Shown here in pieces: positions 1 through 8,139 of a stretch of DNA of 64,000 nt. This DNA is from Archangium violaceum. Lineage in GTDB: Bacteria; Myxococcota; Myxococcia; Myxococcales; Myxococcaceae. Each line of letters opens with the position of its first letter. Within the stretch, counting starts at the first letter, position 1. The translations under genes and the position numbers were made by a program. The stretch is from the NCBI RefSeq assembly GCF_016859125.1, contig NZ_CP069338.1, positions 1,984,001 to 2,048,000 of the forward strand. Direction: 5' to 3'. The notes beneath the pieces are model-generated. The model was not told the origin of the DNA. It worked only from the letters and a program-made list of their open reading frames with translations, and ran no database searches.

Positions 1-333
1 CTTGAAGAGATCGGCCTGGTCGAAGTTCGCGTCGAGAGCGGTCGCGAACGACAGGTTCGCCTCACGGAGATTGGCGTTGGCCAGGATCGACCCATCGAGC
101 TTGGCGAGTGACAGCTTGGCCTTGAAGAAGTTGGCGCCCGTGAAGTCGATGTTGCTCAGATCCGCGCCAGTCAGGTCGCACAGCTGCAGGTCCACGCCGG
201 GCCCACGCGCCGAGCAGTCCTGCAATGCCTGGGATTGGACGGCCAGGGCGGGCAGCCCTGCCTCTTCCATCGGACCACAAGCACTCCAAACCGAGGCGCC
301 AACGAGGGCTACGGATACCAGCGTCTGCTTCAT
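1..333 (-). CDS. Pentapeptide-repeat lipoprotein, C-terminus outside the window
   Basis: The minus-strand frame opens at an ATG at 333 and is still open at base 1, giving 111 codons of an incomplete gene. The N-terminus is a lipoprotein-type signal (MKQTLVSVALVGASVWSAC) with the Cys at residue 19. From about residue 50 the protein becomes a run of A(D/N)LxxxxF-type five-residue repeats such as ADLSN, ANFFK, AKLDG, ANLRE and ANFDQ, the hallmark of the right-handed quadrilateral beta-helix. Such proteins are usually structural or DNA-mimicking; for a secreted lipoprotein a scaffold or surface role is more likely, but the function is unknown. Confidence 0.8.
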   Translation of the reverse strand, partial: MKQTLVSVALVGASVWSACGPMEEAGLPALAVQSQALQDCSARGPGVDLQLCDLTGADLSNIDFTGANFFKAKLSLAKLDGSILANANLREANLSFATALDANFDQADLFK

Positions 334-739
334 GATCTTCCCTTTCTCACGCACAGCGGCCCTCAAGGGCCGGTAACCCAGAACACGAGTCGATGATCAA
401 AACACACAGGTCGAAGCCGACAGCTTCCCTGCCATCAGGAAACGGAGCCACCGCGCCCCAAGCCAGACCGTTGCGTTCGGCTCACCGCAATCACGGACAT
501 GGAAGGCAATTCGTGACCCATCGATGCCTATTGGCGTACAGGTATTCACAGGATGAACGATCGCCACGCGGTGGCGTACCAGCTCTCTACGAGATGCCGG
601 ACAGATTCATAGCAGCAGTCTTCTTGGGGCTCAATGTATATTCGGTTATTTACCGTTTTTCTTGGGATGCCAGCTTCACTCCCCGGAGCGGGAGTTGGAG
701 CCCGGGTCGCCCGGGGCCACGACGCGCTCGACGCGCTCC
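334..739. other. Intergenic stretch with no convincing gene
   Basis: No reading frame here looks like a real protein. A short AT-richer patch at about 625-665 stands out against the GC-rich background and lies just before the transposase debris. It may mark the old left boundary of an insertion; I see no clear inverted repeat or terminator. Confidence 0.4.
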
Positions 740-1215
740 AAGGCCGCGGCTCCCCCAAGCAGCAGGAGCGGAGGAGGCGGGCGCGGGGCTTGAGGCGCGG
801 CCAGGAAGGAGCGGATGAAGGAGACGACGCCGCGAGTGGATTGGGCAGGGTTGCGCAGGAGGACGTTCGACTTCGACGTGTTCGTCTGCGTGAGGTGTGG
901 AGGCAGGCGGCGGGTGCTGGCGTATGTGAAGGGAGGGGTGGAGTGCGAGCGATTCTGGAGCACCTGGGCCTGGCCCCGGCAGGTGCGAGGCTGGCCCCGG
1001 CGCGAGGGCCCCCCCAGACCGCGTGGTGTTGAGGCTCGAGTCGCCCCAGCCAAGAGAGCCAGGCCCCTGCCGCGCACCTCATGGGAGGGCGGCCTGGGCA
1101 GGCGTGTACCCCAAGGAGCTGCGCGGCTTCTCCACCCGCCTGGCGCACTGCTCGGGCGGCCCCCGTCAGCGGCCCTCCTCGGCCCCTGCTGTCCAGCCCT
1201 CTCAACAGGCCTTCT
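740..1215 (+). mobile_element. IS91-like transposase, C-terminal remnant (copy A)
   Basis: Degenerate 3' end of an IS91-family (Y2, rolling-circle) transposase. One plus frame from about 815 gives RVDWAGLRRRTFDFDVF followed by a CVRCGGRRRVLAYVK zinc-finger-like motif typical of the family's C-terminus. A frameshift then moves the rest (RAILEHLGLAPAGARLAPA) to another frame, ending near 1032. The sequence matches the block at 4775-5260 on the other strand almost end to end, including about 150 bases beyond the coding part, which suggests both share the same element end. No N-terminal or catalytic part is present, so it cannot be active. IS91 membership rests on recognition of the C-terminal pattern. 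Confidence 0.7.
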
Positions 1216-1224
1216 CTTCGCCCT

Positions 1225-1641
1225 ATGCGTCAGCTTGGGCCGGTGGGCATTGGAGGAACGACAGGAGGTTCCTGCCACTGGGTCATTGGCGGCAGCGGGA
1301 GTGCCAACCGCGCCTGGACCGCCTGGCCACCGCCGGGCCCCGTCCCCCTCGGAGCCATCCACATCCCGGGGAAGACCTCGGTCGATGTCACCGGGTGGTC
1401 CGTACAGACCTACTCGTCCAGCTACAACCTCGGGAGCGCGCAGGTCACGGTCACGGACAACGGACAGCCCGCTCCGGTCACCGTGACGCAGTTGCTCGCG
1501 AATTATGGCTCCGCCTACGCCATCCGCTTCAACCCACAGGGATGGACCACACAGGCTGGCCATACCTATGCGGTGACCATCACCGCGCCGGGATTGACCA
1601 ACCCCATCCGCTACACCGTGCAGCCGGTGAACTGCCCCTAG
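1225..1641 (+). pseudogene. C-terminal remnant of a secreted protein
   Basis: A frame ending at TAG 1639-1641 reads as a beta-rich extracellular domain: IHIPGKTSVDVTGWSVQTYS, then repeated VTVTDNG, QGWTTQAGHTYAVTITAPGL and a final Cys three residues from the end. There is no signal peptide and no good start; the frame simply runs in from the transposase debris upstream, with an ATG at 1225 available by chance. The simplest reading is that the 5' part was removed when the IS91-like element or a later deletion arrived. The domain resembles C-terminal modules of secreted myxobacterial proteins, but I cannot name the family. Confidence 0.5.
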
Positions 1642-1738
1642 GAGCGTGTCGGAGAACCCCACCGCAGAGGGAGGGGAAGAGGGGTGACGCCCCAGGTGGT
1701 CCTTCAGGGCAGCGGCGAGTTCTGGTTGAAACTGGAGG

Positions 1739-2851
1739 GTGAGCACCAGCGAGACGAAGAAGCCCGAGCAGAGCGTGCTGTTGGATGTGCCCGAGGCCCA
1801 GAAGCCGCAGCGGCAGGAGGAGACGAAGAGCGCCACGCGCTTCAACTCGCCGCGGCCGTTCCGGGAGTGGCAGCCGGACCAGGGGCAGCTGCTGCCGCAG
1901 TACGCGAGGGAGGTCCATGAGGTACGGGCGGATGGAGGAGGCCATGAAGAAGCTGGACGAGCAGGTGGACAAACTGCTGGCGGAGGCCGAGGCATTGGAT
2001 GTCCAGGAGGACGAGCGCTACGGCAAGGGGAGGCGCGGGGATGAGCTGCCCGAGGAGATGAAGGACCCGAAGAAGCGTGCCGAGCGGCTGCGAGAGGCCG
2101 CGCGGCAGGTGGAGGCGGAGAAGAAGGTGGCGCTGGCGGTGGAGAAGGAGAAGCGCCGGGAGAAGATTCAGAAGGCGAAGGAGGAGTTGGAGAAGGAGGC
2201 CAGGGAGAAGGCTGAGGCCAGGGGAGAAAACCCCGAGGAGGCGAAGCCCTCCGAGAAGGCGCAGTACAACTTCACCGACCCCGAGTCGCGAATCATGCCC
2301 AAGGGAGGGGCCTTCCAGCAGTCCTACAACGCACAGGTGGCGGTGGACACGGACACGCAACTGATAGTGGCGCAGGAGGTTGGGCAGAGCAGCAGCGACG
2401 CTCGTCAGCTTGCCCCCATGGTGGAGCAGGTAGAGGCCAACACGGGGCTGGTGCCCAGGGAGCTGAGCGCGGACTCGGGCTACCTGTGCCAGGAGGACAT
2501 TGAGAAGGTAGAGGACAAGGGCGTGGAGTGCTTCATCGCCACCGGGCGCGACAAGCATGGGGAGGAGGCGCCGCCGGCTCCGCGAGGGCGTCCGCCCAAG
2601 GGCCTGAGCTTCAAGGAGCGGATGTGAAGCGCAAACTGCGGACGAAGCGGGGACGCAAGGCGTATGCGCGGCGCAAGGTGACGGCCGAGCCAGTCATCGG
2701 TCAGGTGAAGAACGGAGTCCTACCGCGCTTCTCCCAGAGGAGCCTCACCAAGGTGCGAGGGGAATTCTCGCTGGCGTGCGCCGTCCACAACCTCAAGAAG
2801 CTGTGGAAGCAGGGCTGGGAGCTTCCCAGCCTGGCCGCGCAGGCCGCATAG
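1739..2851 (+). mobile_element. IS1182-like transposase pseudogene with two internal deletions
   Basis: Three fragments of one DDE transposase lie in order. The N-terminus starts at GTG 1739 and holds the FREWQPDQGQLLPQ motif typical of IS1182-type enzymes. It breaks off near 1920 and continues in another frame as a long charged coiled region (about 1920-2240), then FTDPESRIMPK and SYNAQVAVDTDTQLIVA, the conserved core before the second catalytic Asp, and ELSADSGY. At about 2627 that frame stops after KERM and the C-terminus resumes in a third frame (RRKVTAEPVIGQVKNGVLPRF, with the last catalytic Glu region) to TAG 2851. The central linker parts are missing, so the element is dead. The unusually long Lys/Glu-rich segment may be a family variant. 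Confidence 0.8.
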
Positions 2852-3399
2852 CGGCGAGGTCGCCGCGAGGCGGGCGACCGGAGACAGTGTCCGGCCAGGT
2901 CCCAAGTACCTCTGCGTCTGTGGTGCCATATGGCGCGTGCTATGCGCTCCCGTACCTCTGGCCGATTCGCCGACAGGCTCCTAGCTCGGGAGTGGGCCCT
3001 CCTGGATTCGAACCACGTTCGTGGACACTCCACTTGCCTCCCGAGCCATCGTGAGACGGGGTGGGCCGGGGACGGCGCACTTCGTCTTGGCCGTGGGCAT
3101 GGGCTGTGCCTTGATCTCACAGCGATGGGATTCGCTGGCTCCCCTGGAGGTGCCGGGGGCGGGCTGCCGTGCAGCACCGGAGACAGGGACACCTTGTCCT
3201 GGAGCGGTTGCCTCTCGGCCTCCTGCCGGCACGTGGCGATGTTCGCCGAGCTCCACGCACAGGTTCGAGGGCGGACATGGCTTCCAGGGGCATCCGATCC
3301 AGCCTACTGGGAGTGGGATTGAGCCACTTGGGGTGGACGTACCGCGTGAGCCGGCGACACGGGAGGTCGCCGACTGTCTTGGCCGCGTCCAATGCCAGG
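2852..3399. other. Intergenic debris, no gene recognised
   Basis: No frame on either strand reads as a credible protein. The stretch contains a 17-base sequence at 3018-3034 that recurs inverted at 8371-8387, and an outer inverted repeat (GCTCGGGAG at about 2983 against CTCCCGAGC at about 3038). It also holds a tRNA T-loop-like heptamer but no tRNA fold. Confidence 0.4.
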
Positions 3400-4416
3400 C
3401 TACTTCGTGAGCTTGAAGACCTTGTAGAACTGGGCCCAGTAGATGCCCGAGTCATCCACGGCGATGTCGTGCGTGGAGTAGGTCTCCGTGGTCAGGGCCT
3501 GATCGCCGCTCCCGTCCTTGCAGGTCGCCGTGAGGACTTCGTCCTTGATCCAGTAGAGCCGCTCGCCATCAACGGCCAGGACGTTCCCGGGACTGTCCGC
3601 ATAGGCGATGTTCGTCACGGCGCCGCCGCTCTTGGAGAGCTTGTTGAGCCCGGTGTAGTAGTCGAGGAAGTAGATGTTGTTCGCGTCCAGGGCGAACTGG
3701 TGGAACTTGCCCGCCTGGATGAAGAGCAGTTGAGTGGGCGCGGCGCCACCGTTCTTCGGCGCCTTCCAAAGGATCCATCCCTTTCCATTCGCCGGCTGGT
3801 TCACCCAGTAGAGGCTGTCCTCGTCCACGAGGGCCTGAAGCGGCTTGGTCGGGAGGCCGCTCTGCGCGACCACGGAGGGCGAGCCCCCCGCGCGGGGCAC
3901 CGTGTAGAAGTGCCCATCGTTGTTGTCGACCCAGTAGAGGTGGGTGGCATCCCCCGTGAGGAATCTCGGCCTGTTGGTCGAGGGCGAGGTCGGGATGGCC
4001 GTGAAGGAGCCGTCGGCGTTCAGGCGGTTCACCCGGCCCGGCAGGGGATTCGCGGCGCCCAGGACATAGATCTCCCCGCCGGCCTGCTCGACGGCCGGGA
4101 TGGTCGCGAGATTCGTGAGGAAGCGTGAGGCGGTGCCGCCCGACTTGGGGACCCTGCCCACGAAGCCGTTCGCGATATACGGGTAGGAGCCGCCGGCGAA
4201 GTACACATCATTGTCAGTCAATGCGATGGACGTCGTGGGCCAGAAATCCGCGATCAGGGCGGGCGTGCAAACGCCTCCCTCGCACAGCGGCGCGCATCCC
4301 GAGCCGGTGGGGGCGCTGTGGCGTCCTTCCGCCATGCTGGCCGTGGCGAGGAGGACGGCCGAAGTGGCGGAGAAGACAGTCGCGGAGGAGTGAAGCGCTT
4401 TGAGCAGTTTCTTCAT
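3400..4416 (-). CDS. Secreted beta-propeller protein (DUF5050-like)
   Basis: The 338-residue product has a signal peptide (MKKLLKALHSS... to about residue 30, ending in an ASMAEG-type cleavage region). The rest is a series of about six propeller blades, each with an aromatic core motif: HLYWVDNNDG, SLYWVNQPANG, NIYFLDYYTG, RLYWIKDE and GIYWAQFYK, spaced 40-60 residues and often ending in PKSGG or PRAGG. Such propellers bind ligands or proteins outside the cytoplasm; no catalytic motif is visible. The ATG at 4416 is chosen because GAGGTG lies seven bases upstream and the signal peptide begins there. It is the only intact gene within the transposon debris. Confidence 0.8.
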   Translation of the reverse strand: MKKLLKALHSSATVFSATSAVLLATASMAEGRHSAPTGSGCAPLCEGGVCTPALIADFWPTTSIALTDNDVYFAGGSYPYIANGFVGRVPKSGGTASRFLTNLATIPAVEQAGGEIYVLGAANPLPGRVNRLNADGSFTAIPTSPSTNRPRFLTGDATHLYWVDNNDGHFYTVPRAGGSPSVVAQSGLPTKPLQALVDEDSLYWVNQPANGKGWILWKAPKNGGAAPTQLLFIQAGKFHQFALDANNIYFLDYYTGLNKLSKSGGAVTNIAYADSPGNVLAVDGERLYWIKDEVLTATCKDGSGDQALTTETYSTHDIAVDDSGIYWAQFYKVFKLTK

Positions 4417-4533
4417 ACGTAACACCTCATCGAAGACCTGAAATGCAAGACACGTATGGATCACCAGCGAAGCGCGTATCGCATGTTGTTGCTTTCAGGT
4501 CAAACCAAGAGTTTGAAAAGCGTGTATTCATAT

Positions 4534-4770
4534 CCGCTTCTTCCTCGCTTCCTGCCTCGCCTCTGCCTGGGGCGCCTCGCTCTCCTCCTCCGCTCCCGCT
4601 TGGGGGACCAGAAAGGGCCGCAGCTTCGCGCCCGGAGCAAAGACGCCAAGGAAGCGGGTGAGGTTCAGATGCGTCGAAGACCTGTCCACCTCGCGGCGGA
4701 CCCCTGTCCGCACGACCATCGGCGGCTGACCGGTGAGCCTGACGAACGCGCGTCTCATCCGGAGCACAAG
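4534..4770 (-). mobile_element. IS91-like transposase, internal fragment
   Basis: A minus frame reads RMRRAFVRLTG, then THLNLTRFLGVFAPGAKLRP followed by FLVPQAGAEEE. The FHGVFAPxAKLRPxVVP pattern is the conserved stretch just before the C-terminal zinc-finger part of IS91-type transposases. On the minus strand this piece lies downstream of the C-terminal remnant at 4775-5260, so the order is permuted relative to a normal gene. It must come from a second copy or a rearrangement. Recognition is by motif only. Confidence 0.5.
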
Positions 4771-4774
4771 AAAA

Positions 4775-5260
4775 TGGGAGGCCGGTTGAAGGTGAGGGCT
4801 GGAGCGGAGGGGCCGAGGAGAGCCGCGGACGGGAGCCGCCCGAGCTGTGTGCCAGGCCCGTGTAGGGGGCCGAGCACCCCCATAGGGCACACTGCTGCCC
4901 AGGCCGCCCTCCCCTCAGGGCGCGGCAAGAGCCTGAGCTGGGCCTGTGGGTTGTCTCAAGCGCCTCAACACCTCGCTGCCTGGGGTGGCCCTCGCTCCGG
5001 GGCCAGCCTCGCACCTGCTGTGGCCAGGCCCTGGTGCCTCAGAATCGCGCGCACCCCTCGTGCTCCCTTCACCTACGCCAACACCCGGCGCCTGCCTCCA
5101 CACCTCACGCTGGCCAACACGTCGATGTCGAACGTCTTCCTCAGGAGTTCCGCGAAAGTCCACTCGCGGCGTCCTCTCCTTCCGCGGCTCCTTCCTGGCC
5201 GCAGCCTCGCGCTCCACGCTCGCCTCCCCCTCTCCTGCTGCTTGGGGGAGCTCCAGCGTG
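4775..5260 (-). mobile_element. IS91-like transposase, C-terminal remnant (copy B)
   Basis: Inverted counterpart of 740-1215. Minus-strand frames give REWTFAELLRKTFDIDVLAS followed by VRCGGRRRVLA, then after frameshifts a RAILRHQGLATAGASLAPE-like continuation and the same roughly 150-base tail as copy A. The two copies differ by scattered substitutions and small indels, so neither is a recent insertion. Together they bracket bases 1216-4774 as an imperfect inverted pair. Confidence 0.7.
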
Positions 5261-5465
5261 CCCGCGAGAAGAAGCGGTGAAAGGCCGCGTGGTGTCGCAC
5301 GCCGGAGACTCCTGCGGACACCAAGGACTCGGTGACAGCGTGCACGCCACGGGTGCTTACCCAGCCAGCAAACAAGGTGAGGAAACGACAGAACGAGGGC
5401 TGCGTGAAAACGGGGCGCAGGAACAGAAGCAGCGGCAGCAGTGTGTTGAGAGAAGGGGCGGTCAT
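5261..5465 (-). pseudogene. N-terminal fragment of an IS701-like DDE transposase
   Basis: From an ATG at 5465 the minus strand reads MTAPSLNTLLPLLLFLRPVF, then FLTLFAGWV and HHAAFHRFFSRARW. This is the characteristic start of IS701/IS4-type transposases (the GWV block followed by xxFHRxxSRARW). At the Trp the sequence passes in frame, with no stop, into the IS91-like remnant at 5260. The catalytic DDE domain is absent. The in-frame fusion shows that one element was cut by, or recombined with, the other. Confidence 0.6.
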
Positions 5466-5705
5466 CGTGTACTGGACGGGAGAAGTCTTGGTCGACCTCA
5501 CAACCAGTCCGGTGGCCGTCTCTTCCCTACTGCTCCGCTGCTCCCTTGCTCGCTCTACTCAAAATGGCGAAAGTCGAGTCTGACTCATCCTCATGAGCCG
5601 ATCTTCGGCCGCGGTGCGGAAAGGGCATCGTCCATGGACCCGTTTCCCTTGGGGTTCTCCAGCAACCTACTTTCCACCACTCTCCGAGATCCTGCCACGG
5701 CCAGC

Positions 5706-6836
5706 TCACCCGTCACCGATCTTCTTGAGGGCCAGACTCGCCTCCGAGCGAACCTCTTCAATCTCGCTCTTCTCCAAGTGGCGAAGCACGAGGACGGCAC
5801 GCTTGCGCAATTTGCCGTTCCTCGTCTTCCTGGCGAGGACTCCGAGTCCATGCGGAACGAAAGCTCTCGCCGGCATGGACGCGATCCCCGCCAAACTCAC
5901 GAGTGCATCCAGCGCGGACTGGTCCCCATAGCGGCCTCCAAGGAGCTCTCCGATGACGAATGCCCCCATCGGATTGGAACCCTTGTCGAAGTTGGCAACC
6001 AGCAATGGCCGGAGCATCTCTCGCTGACTCGACGAGAGGCGTCTCCAGCTATCTCCAATCGCTCTCACGAACTGCCAGGTGTCATCGTGCTTCCAGAATG
6101 CCGAATCAGCGAGCAGTGACGTGAATCGCTCGAACGCGTTTTCAGGGAATTTGTCGTACCGCCGCAGCCTGAACTCGAGTTGCATCAGGAGGTTGAACAG
6201 CTTGCTTCCGGACCGAGCAAGAACTTCTGCCCGAACAGCATCGAGCACATCCGCCGGTTCGCGGTCCTTCGGGATGCTGTCAGGGCGCTGTGAGTTCCCC
6301 TCCATGATCCATTCGATGGCCCTGGACGCCTCATCTCCCACGGAGCCCATCCATCCCTCCACGGGCGTCTGGTCCCTGAGCATTCCTTGAAGCACTGGGA
6401 TGAGCGGCAGGTGCCTGGTCGCTCCGAGCGTATGGACAGCGCAGTACCGGACCTCGGGCGAATCGTCTCTCAAGGCCTCCTGAAGAGCATCGACAGCGGC
6501 GTTGAACTCCTTGGAATCGGTCTCGACCTTGTCGAACAAGTAGGCGATGCACTCCGCGGCTTGACCCCGAACCTTGGGGTGCTCCCTCTGGTCCGCGAGG
6601 ATCCGGACCATCAGGTCCAACAAGCTGACGTCGCCATGCCAGCTCAGCGCATAGAGAATACAGTGTCGCACCTCGACACGCTCCTCGCTGGGCAGCAGCT
6701 CGAGGAGCCTCGCCGTCGTCGAGCTGTCCGCCGAAAGCAGCTTCGCCGCCTCGACGATGGCGATGGGAGCCGATCCTCGGATGTCCCTCAGCGCGGCTTC
6801 CCTCTGCTCTTCAGGCAAGGGCGCTCTCTCACTCAT
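5706..6836 (-). CDS. HEAT-repeat protein
   Basis: A 376-residue cytoplasmic protein without signal or membrane segments. The first half is made of paired helices typical of HEAT repeats: VRHCILYALSWHGDVSLLDL, VRGQAAECIAYLFDKV, VRYCAVHTLGATRHLPLIPVL. The second half continues the alpha-solenoid and ends with a RKRAVLVLRHLEKSEIEEVR repeat. Such solenoids are binding scaffolds and no catalytic residues are seen. The start is taken as the ATG at 6836; a GTG two codons earlier is possible. The gene ends about 240 bases from the IS701-like fragment, and its GC is lower than in the neighbouring core genes, in keeping with an accessory region. Confidence 0.75.
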   Translation of the reverse strand: MSERAPLPEEQREAALRDIRGSAPIAIVEAAKLLSADSSTTARLLELLPSEERVEVRHCILYALSWHGDVSLLDLMVRILADQREHPKVRGQAAECIAYLFDKVETDSKEFNAAVDALQEALRDDSPEVRYCAVHTLGATRHLPLIPVLQGMLRDQTPVEGWMGSVGDEASRAIEWIMEGNSQRPDSIPKDREPADVLDAVRAEVLARSGSKLFNLLMQLEFRLRRYDKFPENAFERFTSLLADSAFWKHDDTWQFVRAIGDSWRRLSSSQREMLRPLLVANFDKGSNPMGAFVIGELLGGRYGDQSALDALVSLAGIASMPARAFVPHGLGVLARKTRNGKLRKRAVLVLRHLEKSEIEEVRSEASLALKKIGDG

Positions 6837-6915
6837 GCTCACGTTCCGATCTTCGCCACCCCATGGGAAACTCTCCTCGGAATGGGTCCCGGCCTTGGCG
6901 AAGGAATTGGCCTCC

Positions 6916-7134
6916 TCAACGACCCTTTCGCGCCCTGAACTCCGCTACAAAATCAAGCAACTTCTTGATCGCCGCCAGATGGTCTCCGTTACAGTCACGC
7001 AGGTACTTCGCAACCCAGCCCTCCGGCGGGAACTCCTCCTTTTCAAAGCTAAGTACTACAGTCGGACTTCGCCTCTCGGTCGGAACATATTGCGCTTCCC
7101 TGCTGGGCGAGGAGCCACAACATCTGGGGCACAT
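6916..7134 (-). CDS. Small hypothetical protein, 72 residues
   Basis: A minus frame from ATG 7134 encodes a short protein starting MCPRCCGSSPSREAQ, a possible CxxC metal site, and continuing with a credible globular sequence (VVLSFEKEEFPPEGWVAKYL, then a C-terminal amphipathic helix AAIKKLLDFVAEFRARKGR). It follows the 7192-7599 gene by 57 bases on the same strand. Codon use and GC are lower than in the core genes, like its two neighbours. I do not recognise a family. It could be the C-terminal fragment of a longer gene, since the first 25 residues look less conserved in character than the rest. Confidence 0.45.
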   Translation of the reverse strand: MCPRCCGSSPSREAQYVPTERRSPTVVLSFEKEEFPPEGWVAKYLRDCNGDHLAAIKKLLDFVAEFRARKGR

Positions 7135-7191
7135 GGATTGAAGTGCGGCTGTAGTACTAGGCAAGGTGACATTTCCGTAGGTTTGAATTGC

Positions 7192-7599
7192 CTACTCGGA
7201 ATCTTCGGCTGGTTCGTCTGTCTCCACGTCTGTCTCCACGTCTTCCCCTTCAAGGGGTGCGCTCATGAAGGTATACCTTCCAGGCAATCGAACGACCATG
7301 AAACCCTTACCGGCGATTCTGACGCGCTCTGCGTCCTCTGCCTTCCCGCTGGCCAGCCATTTGTCTGCCTCTTCCCGGGTGGCGAACTCATGGGAGACTT
7401 TGAGCTTGAATGAGGGGTCAAAAACGTCCCGATAGAACCTGCGAAAATCATCCTCTTTCCGGATGTGGCGGGGGTAGATCAATGCAATCTGCGCAAGTTC
7501 GATTGCGTCCCTCTCTGGCGAACCCTCCGGATGCTTCTCGATGATCGAGTTGAGAATGTGGAGGATTGCCTCTGTGTCAAAGTCTGGGATATAGGGCAT
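7192..7599 (-). CDS. Hypothetical protein, possible immunity-type partner
   Basis: A 135-residue acidic soluble protein from ATG 7599, with AAGGGG 10 bases upstream. The N-terminal half is helical (MPYIPDFDTEAILHILNSII); the second half has the pattern HEFATREEADKWLASGK followed by a short beta hairpin GKGFMVVRLPGRYTFM. The tail is a low-complexity Glu/Asp/Thr run. It lies directly downstream of a Cys-rich lipoprotein gene (36-base gap, same strand), the arrangement seen in myxobacterial toxin-immunity cassettes. The immunity role is inference from context and general look; the family is not recognised. Confidence 0.6.
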   Translation of the reverse strand: MPYIPDFDTEAILHILNSIIEKHPEGSPERDAIELAQIALIYPRHIRKEDDFRRFYRDVFDPSFKLKVSHEFATREEADKWLASGKAEDAERVRIAGKGFMVVRLPGRYTFMSAPLEGEDVETDVETDEPAEDSE

Positions 7600-7635
7600 G
7601 GCGGCGCCGCCCCTTTCGTTTTTCTAACGGTAAGT

Positions 7636-8139
7636 TCAGATGGGGACAAGAAAGAGCGCGCCACCAATTATCGCAATGACAAAGCCTACTCCGGCCACTG
7701 CCACATGGGTTCCGGGCGGCGCCTCGGGTGTGTGCTCTTTGAGCCAATCGAGCGCTTCGCTGATATTTAGAAATGTCAGTTTCTTGCTCTGTGATTCTTG
7801 CCGCTCAAGCTCCTCTTGTTTGTCGACGCACTTATTGAATTCTTCGCGGCACGCCCTGGTGCAGTATTCGCGGTGCACGGCGGAGTGTTTCTTGATGCTC
7901 CAAACTGGCGGCTTGCGCCTCCAGCACTTGTCGTAGCACTGTATTTGCAGTTCGTTGCAATAAGCCTCTGCACCAGCGCCACCGATACCGCGTGCATCGT
8001 CTCGAAAGTCGATGTTGCTTGCGTCCTCAGCGATTAGGTACATCTTGCGCTCGGGCACTTGCGTGTGGGCGCATCCGAGGTTTGCCATGGCCACCGCTAC
8101 TAGCAATGCCACCAATCGCGTCAGACCTGCTGGGTGCAT
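7636..8139 (-). CDS. Cys-rich lipoprotein with a C-terminal membrane segment
   Basis: The 167-residue product starts with a lipoprotein signal (LVALLVAVAMANLGC, Cys 23). The middle is rich in paired cysteines: CNELQIQCYDKCWRRKPP, then YCTRACREEFNKCVDKQEE, which could form disulphides in the periplasm. A helix (LTFLNISEALDWLKEHTPE) leads into a hydrophobic segment (AVAGVGFVIAIIGGALFLVP) that ends the protein. From memory, this layout resembles the N-terminal carrier part of myxobacterial proteins whose C-terminus is a nuclease-like toxin; here no toxin domain follows. Start at ATG 8139 with GAGGGA upstream. Toxin relation is inference only. Confidence 0.65.
   Translation of the reverse strand: MHPAGLTRLVALLVAVAMANLGCAHTQVPERKMYLIAEDASNIDFRDDARGIGGAGAEAYCNELQIQCYDKCWRRKPPVWSIKKHSAVHREYCTRACREEFNKCVDKQEELERQESQSKKLTFLNISEALDWLKEHTPEAPPGTHVAVAGVGFVIAIIGGALFLVPI

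Noticed and set aside
3001..3020. A tRNA T-loop-like sequence (GGTTCGAATCC on the minus strand)
   Set aside because: No acceptor, D or anticodon arms of the right spacing could be placed around it on either strand, so it is not a tRNA gene.
3169..4128. A 319-codon plus-strand frame opposite the beta-propeller gene
   Set aside because: The minus-strand gene has a signal peptide, ribosome-binding site and propeller repeats; the plus frame is its shadow.
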